From Inhella crocodyli (GTDB taxonomy: Bacteria; Pseudomonadota; Gammaproteobacteria; Burkholderiales; Burkholderiaceae_C), in contig NZ_SACM01000005.1 in assembly GCF_004004565.1 (NCBI RefSeq), forward strand, positions 62,001 through 126,000: a stretch of 64,000 nucleotides of DNA, written 5' to 3'. Below are positions 1 through 7,674 of this stretch, piece by piece. The position numbers and the translations under genes were made by a program. The notes beneath the pieces are model-generated. The model did not search any database, had not been told where the DNA came from, and saw only the letters and a list, made by a program, of their open reading frames with translations. Each line of letters begins with the position of its first letter. The stretch's first letter is position 1.

Positions 1-777
1 CGCGTGGCGCTGCGTCGCGCTCAGTTCGGGGGCCGCTTGCAGGCGGACCAGCTCGGCGCGGGCCTGGGCCAGGCGGCGTTCCCAGGCTTCCCACTCGGCC
101 TGCACGGCGGCTTCGCGCTCGGCGGCTTGGGGGTGCAGGGGCGGCGTGGGCTCGGGGGCGGCCGGGGCGGCTTGGCCGGATTCCAGCGCGACGATGGTGG
201 CGCTGAGTTCGCGCTCCTCGTCGGCGTAGAAGGCCGCGGCCCAAGCGGGGCCCAGGTGCTGGCGGCGCACCTGCTGGCGTTCGGCCAGCGCGGGGCGCCA
301 GGTCTCGGGACGGCGGGGGTGCACGTGGGTGCGCCAGGGGTGCTGCTGCAGGGCGAGGTAACGCCCCCACAGGGCCAGCACCTCGTCGGCCGCATGCGGC
401 GGCAGCTCGGCGCGGGCCAGGCGCGCCAGCTCAGCCTGCAACGCCGCCAGGGGCAGTTCGCCCTGGCGGCTGAGCAGGTGGTCGAAGCGGCGGCGCAGGC
501 CGGCGCTGGGGCGCAAGCCGCCTTGGCCGGGCCAGGCCCAATCGCCGTCCAGCTCGGTGCCGGCCAGCGAGCCGCGGCCCAGCACCGGCGCGAAGGCAGC
601 CGAGGCCGCGCTGGGGGCAAGGCCGGGCGCGGCCGCCCGCGCCGGGGCGGCGGGCGGGGGCGTGACGGCGGTCGGCGCACCCGCCGGCGCGGGCTCGCCG
701 CGAGGCGGGCCCCCGAACACGGCCCAGCCCAGCGCCACGGCCAGCAGGCCGCCGCCGAGCAGCACGGCGGGCTTCAC
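1..777 (-). CDS. lifO: Lipase-specific foldase (lipase chaperone, LifO family), 3' end cut by the window
   Basis: A steric chaperone anchored in the inner membrane that folds the subfamily I.2 lipase in the periplasm before type II secretion. The protein reads on the minus strand from a GTG at 777 that overlaps the lipase stop codon (GTGA). 259 residues are visible and the frame stays open to the window edge; family members are usually 280-350 aa. Residues 3-20 form one hydrophobic anchor, followed by a Pro/Ala-rich linker (22-58). The family motif SLAGTELDG lies at 70-78 and the RRRFDHLLSRQGE motif (RxxFDY-like, essential in characterised foldases) at 95-107. The C-terminal part is rich in Arg, Ala and Glu, as expected for the all-helical arm that wraps the lipase. 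Translational coupling to the lipase gene supports the assignment. Confidence 0.88.
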   Translation of the reverse strand, partial: MKPAVLLGGGLLAVALGWAVFGGPPRGEPAPAGAPTAVTPPPAAPARAAAPGLAPSAASAAFAPVLGRGSLAGTELDGDWAWPGQGGLRPSAGLRRRFDHLLSRQGELPLAALQAELARLARAELPPHAADEVLALWGRYLALQQHPWRTHVHPRRPETWRPALAERQQVRRQHLGPAWAAAFYADEERELSATIVALESGQAAPAAPEPTPPLHPQAAEREAAVQAEWEAWERRLAQARAELVRLQAAPELSATQRHA

Positions 778-1718
778 AGGCCGGCGTTCTTCAGCCGGTT
801 GGCGTGGGCGCGGTACACGGCCACGGGGTCGGACGCAAAGATGCTGCGCAGGCCGAACACGTGGTTCATCTGGTCGATGTGGTTCCAGCCGTAGTCGTCG
901 CGCAGCACGGTGCCCCAGTGGTTGGAGCAGCGGCTCACCAGACCGTCGTTGGCCTCGAAGCCGAAGAACACGGCGCTGGCGCCCAGGAAGGCGTCGGACA
1001 CGTCCAGCGCGTTCGTCAGCACCCAGGTGCCGCCCATGGAGTAGTAGCGCACGCCGTTGACGCTGGCCGGGCCGCTGCCGCAGGCGGTGGTGGGCGCGCC
1101 CTGCGGGAAGCGGCGGTTGAAGTCTTTGGCGCCGGCGGTGGACAGCGACTGCAGCGAGCCCAGCGCGTTCTGCGGGTTGGCGCCGCTGCCCGAGAGGTAG
1201 GCCACCACGGCCGACAAGCCGTTCACCACGGCGGCCACGGCGGCCGTGGTGCCGGTGGCGCTGGTGATGCCTTGGATGGCGTCGGCCACCTTGCTGCCTT
1301 GGTGCGGCGTGCCCACGGTGGTGACGCTGGCCACCAGGTCCGGCGCCACGGCGGCCACGTAGCGCGCGGTGTTGCCCCCGTGGCTGTGCCCCAGCAGGTT
1401 GAACTTGGCGTGGCCGTAGCGGGCCTTGAGGCCGCGCAACTCTCTGAGCAGCTGCTCGCCGCGCACCTCGGTGCTGTTGCTTTGCGACACGCTGGCCGTG
1501 TAGACCGTGGCGCCGCCGCCGCGCAGGTTGCTGGGCACGCCGTAGAAGTACTGCACGGGCCCCAGGGCGTCAAAGCCCAGCAGGCCGTGCACCAGCACGA
1601 TGGGGTGCTTGGTCTGGGTGTAGGTGTCGGCCTGGGCGGCGCCCAGGGGCGCGAGCGCCATGCCAACGGACAAGGCCGCAGCGGCGGCCCAACGCAAGGG
1701 GAAGTTCTTTCGGTTCAC
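774..1718 (-). CDS. lip: Secreted triacylglycerol lipase, subfamily I.2
   Basis: An extracellular esterase of long-chain triacylglycerols, 314 aa. The signal peptide spans about residues 1-30 (cleavage after AQA). The oxyanion loop HPIVLVHGLLGFD is at 38-50. The nucleophile Ser112 sits in GHSHGG (110-115), and the other triad residues appear to be Asp258 (NDGLVS) and His280 (WNHIDQMN). Cys213 and Cys264 match the conserved disulfide, and acidic residues between them and the His fit the calcium site. Length and motifs match Burkholderia/Pseudomonas foldase-dependent lipases, and the overlapping downstream foldase gene confirms the subfamily. An inverted repeat lies about 55-80 bp upstream of the start. 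I see no sign of damage to the gene. Confidence 0.93.
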   Translation of the reverse strand: MNRKNFPLRWAAAAALSVGMALAPLGAAQADTYTQTKHPIVLVHGLLGFDALGPVQYFYGVPSNLRGGGATVYTASVSQSNSTEVRGEQLLRELRGLKARYGHAKFNLLGHSHGGNTARYVAAVAPDLVASVTTVGTPHQGSKVADAIQGITSATGTTAAVAAVVNGLSAVVAYLSGSGANPQNALGSLQSLSTAGAKDFNRRFPQGAPTTACGSGPASVNGVRYYSMGGTWVLTNALDVSDAFLGASAVFFGFEANDGLVSRCSNHWGTVLRDDYGWNHIDQMNHVFGLRSIFASDPVAVYRAHANRLKNAGL

Positions 1719-1771
1719 GGCCAGGTCTCCTGAGGGCTCGAATCAGGGACCGACTCGGCCGCTCCGTCGCC

Positions 1772-1797
1772 CCTTCACCCCCACTGAAGGGTGAAGG
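1772..1797. promoter_or_regulatory. Inverted repeat upstream of the lipase gene
   Basis: Perfect 9-bp arms CCTTCACCC (1772-1780) and GGGTGAAGG (1789-1797) with an 8-nt centre. It lies about 55 bp before the lipase start and could be an operator or a leader hairpin. No T-run follows, so a terminator is less likely. The function is inferred from position only. Confidence 0.4.
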
Positions 1798-1993
1798 TTC
1801 GGAGCCCCGTGTTGCCCACCGAAACCTTCGGGGCGAACAGAGCGGCGCAAGTGCAGTCCCAACGGGGGGGGCAGGACAAGGACAAGGCGACGCGCAAGGG
1901 GCCGGTACCGCATGGCTGTGGCGCAACGCCCCTACAACCAACTACGGGGGCCAGCCGACCGTGGGGGCGACTGGAGCGCTGCGGAGTGTGGCG

Positions 1994-2031
1994 AGGTACA
2001 TGCGGTTACGTACCCGTAACTTCCCGTACCT
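1994..2031. promoter_or_regulatory. Nested double dyad, candidate TetR-type operator
   Basis: Two perfect inverted repeats share one centre. The inner pair is GTTACG (2005-2010)/CGTAAC (2015-2020) with a 4-bp centre. The outer pair is AGGTAC (1994-1999)/GTACCT (2026-2031). The 38-bp symmetric block fits a site bound by one or two regulator dimers. It lies 68 bp before the start at 2099 and about 275 bp before the lipase start. No TetR gene is adjacent. Confidence 0.55.
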
Positions 2032-2098
2032 GCAGCGCTTCCTTCGCGAAAGTGACTGGCTAGCATCGTCCCCTTTTGAAACTCAGGGGCGCAGGGGC

Positions 2099-2956
2099 AT
2101 GGGAGCTTGGCGGATCGGGATCGGTGCAGCGCTGCTGGCGCTGGGAATGGCGGGCCCGGCCAGCGCTCAGTCGCCGTCGGCGTTCCGGCAGCAGCTGCAC
2201 GGGTGGTCGAAAGACGCCGAGGCCCTGCTGGACGCCCAGCCCCGCCGCGGCCCGCTGCGCACGGCCTTGCGGGACTGGCTGACGTCGCAGGCCGACTCGC
2301 TCTCGGCCGTGCCCTCGGGCCTGGTGGGCCCAGCGCAGCCCGTGAAGATGCGCGCCAGCGCGGCCTTCGTGCTGGACCGCGCCAACGAGTTCCAAGCCGA
2401 CCTGAAGCCGGCCGAGTTCGAAAGCCTGATGGCCCTGGCCGAGCGCATGGCCGACCACTGCCACGCCGCCTACGGCGCCACGCAGAACCCTTGCACCAAC
2501 GCCGACTACTGGACCTTGAAAGGCCTGATCGCCGTGGCCCGCGCGCGCCAACCCGGCGCCAAGCCCGCCGAGCAGCTGGCGCCGGTGATGGGCTGGCTGC
2601 GCGCCAGCTTCACCCCCGCGCCCGGCAGCTGGCAGCGGGCCGAGGACATGCCCGCCGAGGTGTGCACCTACTGGTGGCGCAGCCTGCGCGTGCAGCTGAA
2701 CCCCGAGCTCTTCCCGCTGGGCGAGCCCGCCAGCGACCGCGCCTTCTTCGAGGCCTATTTGGCCCTGGTGCCCCCAGTGCTGGCGGCCTGCCAGTCCGAG
2801 CTGCCCAAGCACCACAGGGCCCTGACGCAATGGGCCGAGGCCGTGGAGGCCACGTCGGTCGCGCTGGCACGCGACCCGGCCGCCGACGCCGCGCCCTTGC
2901 GGCAAGCCGCCGCCGCGGCCCAGCGCGCGCGCAACGACCCCGAGAACGAGCCCTGA
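2099..2956 (+). CDS. Secreted protein of unknown function, 285 aa
   Basis: Not recognised. The ATG at 2099 is preferred over an upstream in-frame start at 1961, because it follows a purine-rich stretch (GGGGCGCAGGGGC) and opens directly into a classic signal peptide (about residues 1-23, ending ASA). The upstream start would also read through the nested dyad. The mature part looks all-helical, rich in Ala, Leu, Arg and Trp, with four Cys (in the MADHCHA, NPCTNAD, EVCTYWW and LAACQSE contexts) that could form two disulfides in the periplasm. The stop is 2 bp before the next start, so it is probably co-transcribed with the TRIC-family gene. No enzyme motif is visible. Confidence 0.7.
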   Translation: MGAWRIGIGAALLALGMAGPASAQSPSAFRQQLHGWSKDAEALLDAQPRRGPLRTALRDWLTSQADSLSAVPSGLVGPAQPVKMRASAAFVLDRANEFQADLKPAEFESLMALAERMADHCHAAYGATQNPCTNADYWTLKGLIAVARARQPGAKPAEQLAPVMGWLRASFTPAPGSWQRAEDMPAEVCTYWWRSLRVQLNPELFPLGEPASDRAFFEAYLALVPPVLAACQSELPKHHRALTQWAEAVEATSVALARDPAADAAPLRQAAAAAQRARNDPENEP

Positions 2957-2958
2957 AC

Positions 2959-3618
2959 ATGCCGCTGATCGCCCTGCCCTCGGCCCTGAGCCCGGCACTG
3001 AGCCCGTCGACCTTGGTGTCGGCCATCGAAATCGCCGCCACTGTGGCCTTTGCCCTGTCCGGTCTGTTGGCCGGCGCGCGCAAGAAGCTGGACGCCGTGG
3101 GCCTCATCGTGGTGGCCGGCCTGGCCGCCTTTGGCGGCGGCACGTTGCGCGACGTGCTGCTGGACCGCCGCCCCTTCTTCTGGGTGGAGCACGCCAACTG
3201 GCTGTGGGCCTTGGTGCTGCTGTGCCTGGGCGCCATGCTGTTCCTGCGCAAGCGCCACCTGGCCGTGACCGAGCGCGCCATGCAATGGCCCGACGCCCTG
3301 GGCCTGGGCCTGTTCACCGCCACCGGCACGCAGCTGGCGCTGGCCATGGGCCAGCCGGCCATCGTGGCCGTGCTGATGGGCGTGATCACCGCCGTGTGCG
3401 GCGGCGTGCTGCGCGACATCGTGTGCAACGACATCCCCAGCGCCTTCCACGACCACCGTCCCTACGCCGTGTGCGCCTTCCTGGGCGGCTGGGCCGTGGT
3501 GGGCGCCCAGGCCCTGGGCTGGCCCGAAGGGGCGGTGCTGCTGGTGGGCGCCGGACTGGCCAGCGGACTGCGCCTGCTGGCGTTGGCGACGGACTTTCGG
3601 TTGCCGTCTTGGGAGTGA
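2959..3618 (+). CDS. TRIC-family (UPF0126, YadS-like) trimeric intracellular cation channel protein
   Basis: A 219-aa integral membrane protein with about seven hydrophobic segments. It carries the two internally repeated Gly-rich motifs of the family: GGGTLRDVLL near residue 56 and CGGVLRDIVCNDIP near 150. Prokaryotic TRIC proteins are homotrimeric monovalent-cation channels, and YadS-type members have also been linked to glycine uptake. Length and repeat layout are normal for the family. It starts 2 bp after the preceding stop, so it is likely second in a two-gene operon. Confidence 0.85.
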   Translation: MPLIALPSALSPALSPSTLVSAIEIAATVAFALSGLLAGARKKLDAVGLIVVAGLAAFGGGTLRDVLLDRRPFFWVEHANWLWALVLLCLGAMLFLRKRHLAVTERAMQWPDALGLGLFTATGTQLALAMGQPAIVAVLMGVITAVCGGVLRDIVCNDIPSAFHDHRPYAVCAFLGGWAVVGAQALGWPEGAVLLVGAGLASGLRLLALATDFRLPSWE

Positions 3619-3619
3619 G

Positions 3620-3638
3620 GCGGGGCCACCAACCCCGC
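3620..3638. terminator. Weak hairpin between convergent genes
   Basis: 6-bp arms GCGGGG (3620-3625) and CCCCGC (3633-3638) lie directly after the TRIC stop and before the end of the convergent DoxX-like gene. There is no T-run, so intrinsic termination would be inefficient. It could still act as an mRNA 3' end structure. Confidence 0.25.
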
Positions 3639-3655
3639 ACCCAGCGCATGCCCGC

Positions 3656-4078
3656 TCAGCGTCCCGCCGCGAAGGGCCGCGCCCGCGTGCGGCCCCAAAG
3701 GACGAAGACCGCCAGCGCCAGCAGCACCAGGTTCATGGGCAGCACCATGGCCTCGCCGCGAACGATGTGAAAGCCCATCGCCAGCACCTGCAAGGCGGTG
3801 ATGCCCGCGGCGGCCCAAACGCTCAGCACGGGCCAGATGCGCAGCAGCGCGGGCAGCACGATGCCCAAGCCCCCAAGCAGGTCCACCACACCGGTGAAGC
3901 GGGCCAAACCAGGATGGGCCGCCACCCAGGGCGCCATCTTGGCGGCCTCGTCCAAGGGCATGCCGAGCTTCATGTAAGCCCCCCACAGCAAAAAGAAGGC
4001 TAGCCCGCCTTGGGCCAACCAGAGGCCAGCGCCGAGCAGGTTGCGGGGGCGCGCGAGAGCGAGGGATTCGGTCGTCAT
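3656..4078 (-). CDS. DoxX-like small membrane protein
   Basis: A 140-aa protein with four hydrophobic segments, resembling DoxX-like/DoxD proteins. Characterised relatives take part in quinone-linked redox chemistry or in membrane complexes, but the substrate here is unknown. The ATG at 4078 has a strong ribosome binding site (AGGAG seven bases upstream). A longer reading from 4129 adds 17 unconserved residues. It is transcribed divergently from a LysR regulator, whose probable operator overlaps this gene's -10 box, so it is likely the regulator's target. Confidence 0.7.
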   Translation of the reverse strand: MTTESLALARPRNLLGAGLWLAQGGLAFFLLWGAYMKLGMPLDEAAKMAPWVAAHPGLARFTGVVDLLGGLGIVLPALLRIWPVLSVWAAAGITALQVLAMGFHIVRGEAMVLPMNLVLLALAVFVLWGRTRARPFAAGR

Positions 4079-4143
4079 GAAATGCTCCTGAGTTGCAGTG
4101 GCCGACGACGGTCGGCGGCACGGATGCAACGGTAGGACCTGCG

Positions 4144-4176
4144 TTCCATTTATGGAAGCGATAACATTTCGATCAA
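4144..4176 (-). promoter_or_regulatory. doxX-like gene promoter with overlapping LysR-type operator
   Basis: On the minus strand, TTGATC (4176-4171) and ATAAAT (4153-4148) are separated by exactly 17 bp, a good sigma-70 layout. The palindrome TTCCAT-TT-ATGGAA (4144-4157) covers the -10 box and fits a LysR-type T-N11-A dyad. The whole stretch 4140-4200 is sharply AT-rich for this genome. This arrangement suggests control of the DoxX-like gene, and possibly autoregulation, by the neighbouring LysR protein. Confidence 0.6.
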
Positions 4177-4200
4177 TTTAATCTTGTTTGTAGATAGATA

Positions 4201-5106
4201 GTGATCGGCGCCCTCACCCTCGACCAATTGCGCGTGCTCGTCGCCATCGACGAAGCGGGCAGCTTTTCCGCGGCGGGTCGGCGCCTGCGGCGGGTGCAGT
4301 CGGCCATCAGCCACGCCGTTCAGGGCCTGGAAGACAGCCAAGGGGTGCAACTCTTCGATCGCAGCACACGCACGCCACGCTTCACCGACGCGGGCCGGGC
4401 GCTGGTGGCCCAAGCCCGCCAGGTGCTGCGCCAGGCGGAGCGCTTCGAGCGCACGGCCCAAGACATCGCGGCCGGCATGGAGCCCGAGTTGTCCCTTGCC
4501 ATGGACAGCTTCGTGCCCTCGCCACCGGTCATCCAAGCGCTGGCGCTCTTGCAATCCGAGTTCCCCAACTTGGCGGTCACGCTGTTCACCGAGGGCATGG
4601 GCTCGGCCGAGCGCCGGGTGCGCGATGGCAGCGCCACGATCGGGCTTTGCGCCTTGCTGCCCTCAGTCGCCCAAGACCTGCAGGCCATGCCACTGACCCA
4701 AATCACGATGGTGCCAGTGGTGGCCCCCTCCCACCCACTCGCGCAGGAAACGGGCCCCATCACGCGCGACCTGCTGCAAGACCAAGTGCAACTGATCTTG
4801 ACCGACCCGCAGCAGCGGCCCGGCCCGCGCTTCAGCGTGGTGAGCACCCGGGTCTGGCGCTTTGTCGACATCGCCCGGCGCCTGGAGTTCCTGCTGGCGG
4901 GTTTCGGCTGGGGCACCATGCCCCGCCATCTGGTGCAAGCCCACCTCGACGCTGGCGCGCTGGTGCCATTGCGCATCGAAGACCCGGGCGTGCTGCCGCC
5001 GTCCATCGGCCTGTTTGCCATCCACGACCGCATCCACCCACTGGGGCTCGGCGCTCGGCGTCTGCTCGTCGCGCTGCAGGAACAGCCATGGCCTCGGCCC
5101 ACGTGA
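4201..5106 (+). CDS. LysR-family transcriptional regulator
   Basis: 301 aa. The N-terminal winged helix-turn-helix spans about residues 4-62, with SFSAAGRRL and the SAISHAVQGLE recognition region. It is followed by the long linker helix and a periplasmic-binding-protein-like effector domain (about 92-295). The start is a GTG at 4201; no convincing ribosome binding site precedes it. Divergent pairing with the DoxX-like gene and the palindrome between them indicate that this is its local target. The effector cannot be predicted. Confidence 0.88.
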   Translation: MIGALTLDQLRVLVAIDEAGSFSAAGRRLRRVQSAISHAVQGLEDSQGVQLFDRSTRTPRFTDAGRALVAQARQVLRQAERFERTAQDIAAGMEPELSLAMDSFVPSPPVIQALALLQSEFPNLAVTLFTEGMGSAERRVRDGSATIGLCALLPSVAQDLQAMPLTQITMVPVVAPSHPLAQETGPITRDLLQDQVQLILTDPQQRPGPRFSVVSTRVWRFVDIARRLEFLLAGFGWGTMPRHLVQAHLDAGALVPLRIEDPGVLPPSIGLFAIHDRIHPLGLGARRLLVALQEQPWPRPT

Positions 5107-5244
5107 ACCGTCGGCGCGTCCTCGAACGGGACCTGACCCACCGCTGCGGGCCACGGGCGCGCCCCCACGGCGTAGGGGACGAGCCGACGGCGGCGTGGCC
5201 GTGCCGCCCTGTCGACGCCTGAAACCGCCCCTCCTCCCCCTGCG

Positions 5245-5772
5245 ATGCCCACCCGAATCCACGCCCTCCAGGCCGACATCACCACCCTGAGCGTCGACGC
5301 CATCGTCAACGCCGCGAATTCGTCCTTGCTCGGCGGCGGGGGCGTGGACGGCGCCATCCACCGCGCCGCAGGGCCTGACCTGCTGCACGAATGCCGCTTG
5401 CTGGGCGGCTGCAAAACGGGCGAGGCCAAGCTCACGAAGGGCCACCGCCTGCCGGCGAAGTTCATCGTCCACACGGTGGGCCCGGTGTGGCGCGGCGGCG
5501 AGCACGGCGAGCCCGCGCTGCTGCAGTCCTGCTACGAAAAGTCGCTGGCCCTTGCCGCCCAGAACGGTTGTCGCTCGATCGCCTTCCCGAGCATCAGCAC
5601 GGGCATCTACGGCTACCCGATCGAACTGGCCGCCCAGGTCGCGGTGTCGACCGTGAAGGCGGCGGTCGCGGGGTTTGATTCGCTGGAGGAGGTGGTGTTC
5701 TGCTGCTTCTCGGCGGGGGATTTGCACGTCTACGAACGCTTACTGAACGCAGGTGCAGCGCAGCCCCGGTAG
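5245..5772 (+). CDS. Macro-domain protein, O-acetyl-ADP-ribose deacetylase type (YmdB-like)
   Basis: A 175-aa stand-alone macro domain of the MacroD/YmdB class. These enzymes hydrolyse O-acetyl-ADP-ribose and can remove ADP-ribose from acidic residues. The catalytic loop [19 protein letters not shown] (about residues 21-39) contains the Asn-Asn and Asp that contact the distal ribose. The second substrate loop [10 protein letters not shown] (about 115-124) is intact. The domain fills the whole protein. It stands alone, about 140 bp after the LysR gene and before two genes of uncertain function, so it may belong to an accessory islet. Confidence 0.88.
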   Translation: MPTRIHALQADITTLSVDAIVNAANSSLLGGGGVDGAIHRAAGPDLLHECRLLGGCKTGEAKLTKGHRLPAKFIVHTVGPVWRGGEHGEPALLQSCYEKSLALAAQNGCRSIAFPSISTGIYGYPIELAAQVAVSTVKAAVAGFDSLEEVVFCCFSAGDLHVYERLLNAGAAQPR

Positions 5773-6125
5773 GCCGCCGGTCCACCTTACCGTCCAGCCG
5801 GCGCCCTGCCCTGAATCCATCGCTCAACAGAAAAGCGCCGTTCACGCCATCGCCTGGACCTAGTTCATGCGAGTAGGCCGATCGTTCGAGAACGCTTGCG
5901 AGCCATCAGCGGTTTGTCGAAGTCGGCTGGTGTTGTGTCCCGCTTAGCGACCACGAGCACCACGCCTATGACCGATAACGCCAAGGGCGGTCATCGAAAG
6001 CTCGCTGCGAAGCCTCCCTGCTGGCTCGCCAAAATGGTGCCCATTGCAGGGCAGCCACCCCGGCAGCGACCCGCCCCCCAAGCCGCGAGGGGTGAAATCC
6101 ATCGCCATCAACGCGACCAGCTCTC
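5773..6125. other. Intergenic region with no recognisable gene
   Basis: About 350 bp, visibly less GC-rich than the flanks. Short open frames here (for example 5896-6129) have no family resemblance or ribosome binding site. Two small dyads are present: CGTTC/GAACG at 5883-5894 and ATGACCG/CGGTCAT at 5968-5994. It may be the remnant of an older insertion. Confidence 0.45.
5968..5994. promoter_or_regulatory. Inverted repeat upstream of the DUF4261-like gene
   Basis: Perfect 7-bp arms ATGACCG (5968-5974) and CGGTCAT (5988-5994) with a 13-nt centre. It could be an operator or a terminator-like hairpin for the macro-domain gene. No T-run follows. Confidence 0.3.
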
Positions 6126-6938
6126 ATGAACACCTCCAGGCGCAGCGCACTTGGCGTCATCACATCAAGCGCGACAGCTTTCTTGCTCACCGAGACCCCC
6201 ATGGCCCAGCCAATGCCCGTCACCGAAGCCATCTTCTGCATTCCTGGCATGTGGGACGGTCGTTCCGACTTCATTCGACGCGTCGTCACCCACGAGCCCA
6301 AGGGACGGTTCATGTTTGCGGGCATGGTGTTGGCGGACATGCAAGAGAAGGAGCACGTCGGGCTCGAAGTGCAACCTCGCGATCCGCAGATCAAGCGTGC
6401 GTTTGAGTTGGCCGGGCAAGGAAAGCTCACGGAGGCGGCGCTGGCGGCCATCGACCGCCATGCCAGCGTCGCTTACCTTCGCGCCCCCCCGCGTCTGTTG
6501 GAGGAGCGGGCCAAGGTCGCCAAGTTCACCAAGCTCTTGGAGAGCGTGGGGGGTCTGGCAATCAAGGTCGAATCGACCGGCGTTGCCCACACATGGGAGC
6601 GCTGGAGCCAGTTGGTGTCCGGGACCGCTTTCGACTTGTACGCCGCCGTCGTCACACTGGTCGCAGATCGCGACCACTATTACTCGTGCGGCATGCACAA
6701 CTTCTCCCTGCCGGACTGCGAAGTGCCGCGCACGCTGTCCCCAGATGCCGCCGCTGAACTGATGAACCGGTTCAACCATTGGCGCCTGACCGAAACGCCC
6801 GTGCTCGCCGACCAACACACGTTCAGCCTAACGAGCACCGCCCCGCGCTACCGCATCCAGTTGGAGGCAGACGCAAGACACGCGGCCGATGAGCCCTTCT
6901 TCAATCCGCACGGCTTGTGGCGGCTGAGTGTGGCCTAG
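6126..6938 (+). CDS. DUF4261-like protein
   Basis: A 270-aa protein that by overall pattern resembles DUF4261 proteins (CIPGMWDGRSDF near the start, GMHNFSLPDCEVP about residue 190). I hold this assignment moderately. Neither the domain's biochemical role nor this protein's function is known to me. The N-terminus read from 6126 has a twin-arginine-like stretch (SRRSALG) and a weak hydrophobic segment, but an internal ATG at 6198 would remove it. Without that leader the protein looks cytoplasmic. Codon use is less GC-biased than the neighbours, suggesting more recent acquisition. Confidence 0.55.
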   Translation: MNTSRRSALGVITSSATAFLLTETPMAQPMPVTEAIFCIPGMWDGRSDFIRRVVTHEPKGRFMFAGMVLADMQEKEHVGLEVQPRDPQIKRAFELAGQGKLTEAALAAIDRHASVAYLRAPPRLLEERAKVAKFTKLLESVGGLAIKVESTGVAHTWERWSQLVSGTAFDLYAAVVTLVADRDHYYSCGMHNFSLPDCEVPRTLSPDAAAELMNRFNHWRLTETPVLADQHTFSLTSTAPRYRIQLEADARHAADEPFFNPHGLWRLSVA

Positions 6939-7050
6939 GCTTCGGTCCTCTGCCGGTCCATCGTGACCCTGGGACGTCGCCCGAACTGCTGATGCATCGG
7001 CCCATGGAAGGCAGCCGACCAGCCTCACCAACACCAACACGCCTCGGTCC

Positions 7051-7596
7051 ATGCCGAACCCTGCCCCGTTTGAATTCATGCGCTTTTCAGCGCCCGACCC
7101 AGAGGCGCTGGCACGTCGCATTGAGCAGTCGCGTGCAGACCTGGCGGCCGCACGTGCTGCGGGCGACGACGCCACAGTGCTGGACCTTGTTGCCGATCTC
7201 GGGGGCTTGCTCACCACCGCTCGGCAAGAACACGCAGCGCTGACCTTGCTGCAGGGGCACGAGGCACTGGCGCAGTCTCTGCCTCTTGAAGAACCCATCG
7301 CTTGGTTCTGGACGGCATTGGCCACAGCAGAACAGTACGTAGGAGAACGTCAGCTGGCCGATGGCCACTTCGCCTTGGCTGTGGCGTTGGCTGACCGACG
7401 CGGGTGGCGACGCATCGAGGCGATGGCCCTTCACCACTGGGGCCGCAGCTTGGTCGAGCAAGGCCGGCTTGACGACGCAGATGAACGCTTTGCAAGGGCC
7501 CTCCGCTTGCGAGAAGCGTTGAACCACCAAGTCGAGTCGTCGCATGCCGCATTGGCGGCCTTGGCCCAGCTACGGACCGAGCGCTCCGGCACTTGA
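7051..7596 (+). CDS. Tetratricopeptide-repeat-like protein
   Basis: A 181-aa helical protein with TPR-like repeats. Paired Ala/Leu-rich helices run from about residue 45 to 175, with recognisable repeat pieces WGRSLVEQGRLDDADERF and ALRLREALN. Bacterial proteins of this layout are often annotated as tetratricopeptide repeat proteins beside immunity-like genes. The ATG at 7051 is used; ATG 7078 (MRFSAPDPEAL) is also plausible. It follows the DUF4261-like gene by about 110 bp in the same orientation and shares its lower GC content. The function is probably protein-protein binding. Confidence 0.6.
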   Translation: MPNPAPFEFMRFSAPDPEALARRIEQSRADLAAARAAGDDATVLDLVADLGGLLTTARQEHAALTLLQGHEALAQSLPLEEPIAWFWTALATAEQYVGERQLADGHFALAVALADRRGWRRIEAMALHHWGRSLVEQGRLDDADERFARALRLREALNHQVESSHAALAALAQLRTERSGT

Positions 7597-7674
7597 CTTA
7601 ACCGGCCGCATCATGCCAATGGCGGCGGCGACGGGCCATGTGGCGCGGCAGTCCAGCGGTCGGCGCTAGGACCC

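Larger units (their letters stand above)
1719..2098. other. Divergent intergenic region between lipase and the secreted unknown protein
   Basis: About 380 bp without a credible gene. It must hold the lipase promoter (leftward) and the promoter of the gene at 2099 (rightward). Two symmetric elements stand out, at 1772-1797 and 1994-2031. A 90-codon open frame at 1791-2063 has no family resemblance and no clear ribosome binding site, so I do not call it a gene. Confidence 0.6.

Noticed and set aside
1791-2063. 90-codon open frame upstream of the secreted protein
   Set aside because: No ribosome binding site or family pattern, and it runs across the two dyads in the intergenic region.
5883-5894. 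CGTTC-GA-GAACG as a LexA-type SOS box
   Set aside because: Does not match the known betaproteobacterial LexA consensus (CTGT-N8-ACAG), and no SOS gene follows.
5896-6129. 77-codon open frame in the intergenic region
   Set aside because: Composition is unlike a coding gene and it overlaps the start of the DUF4261-like gene.
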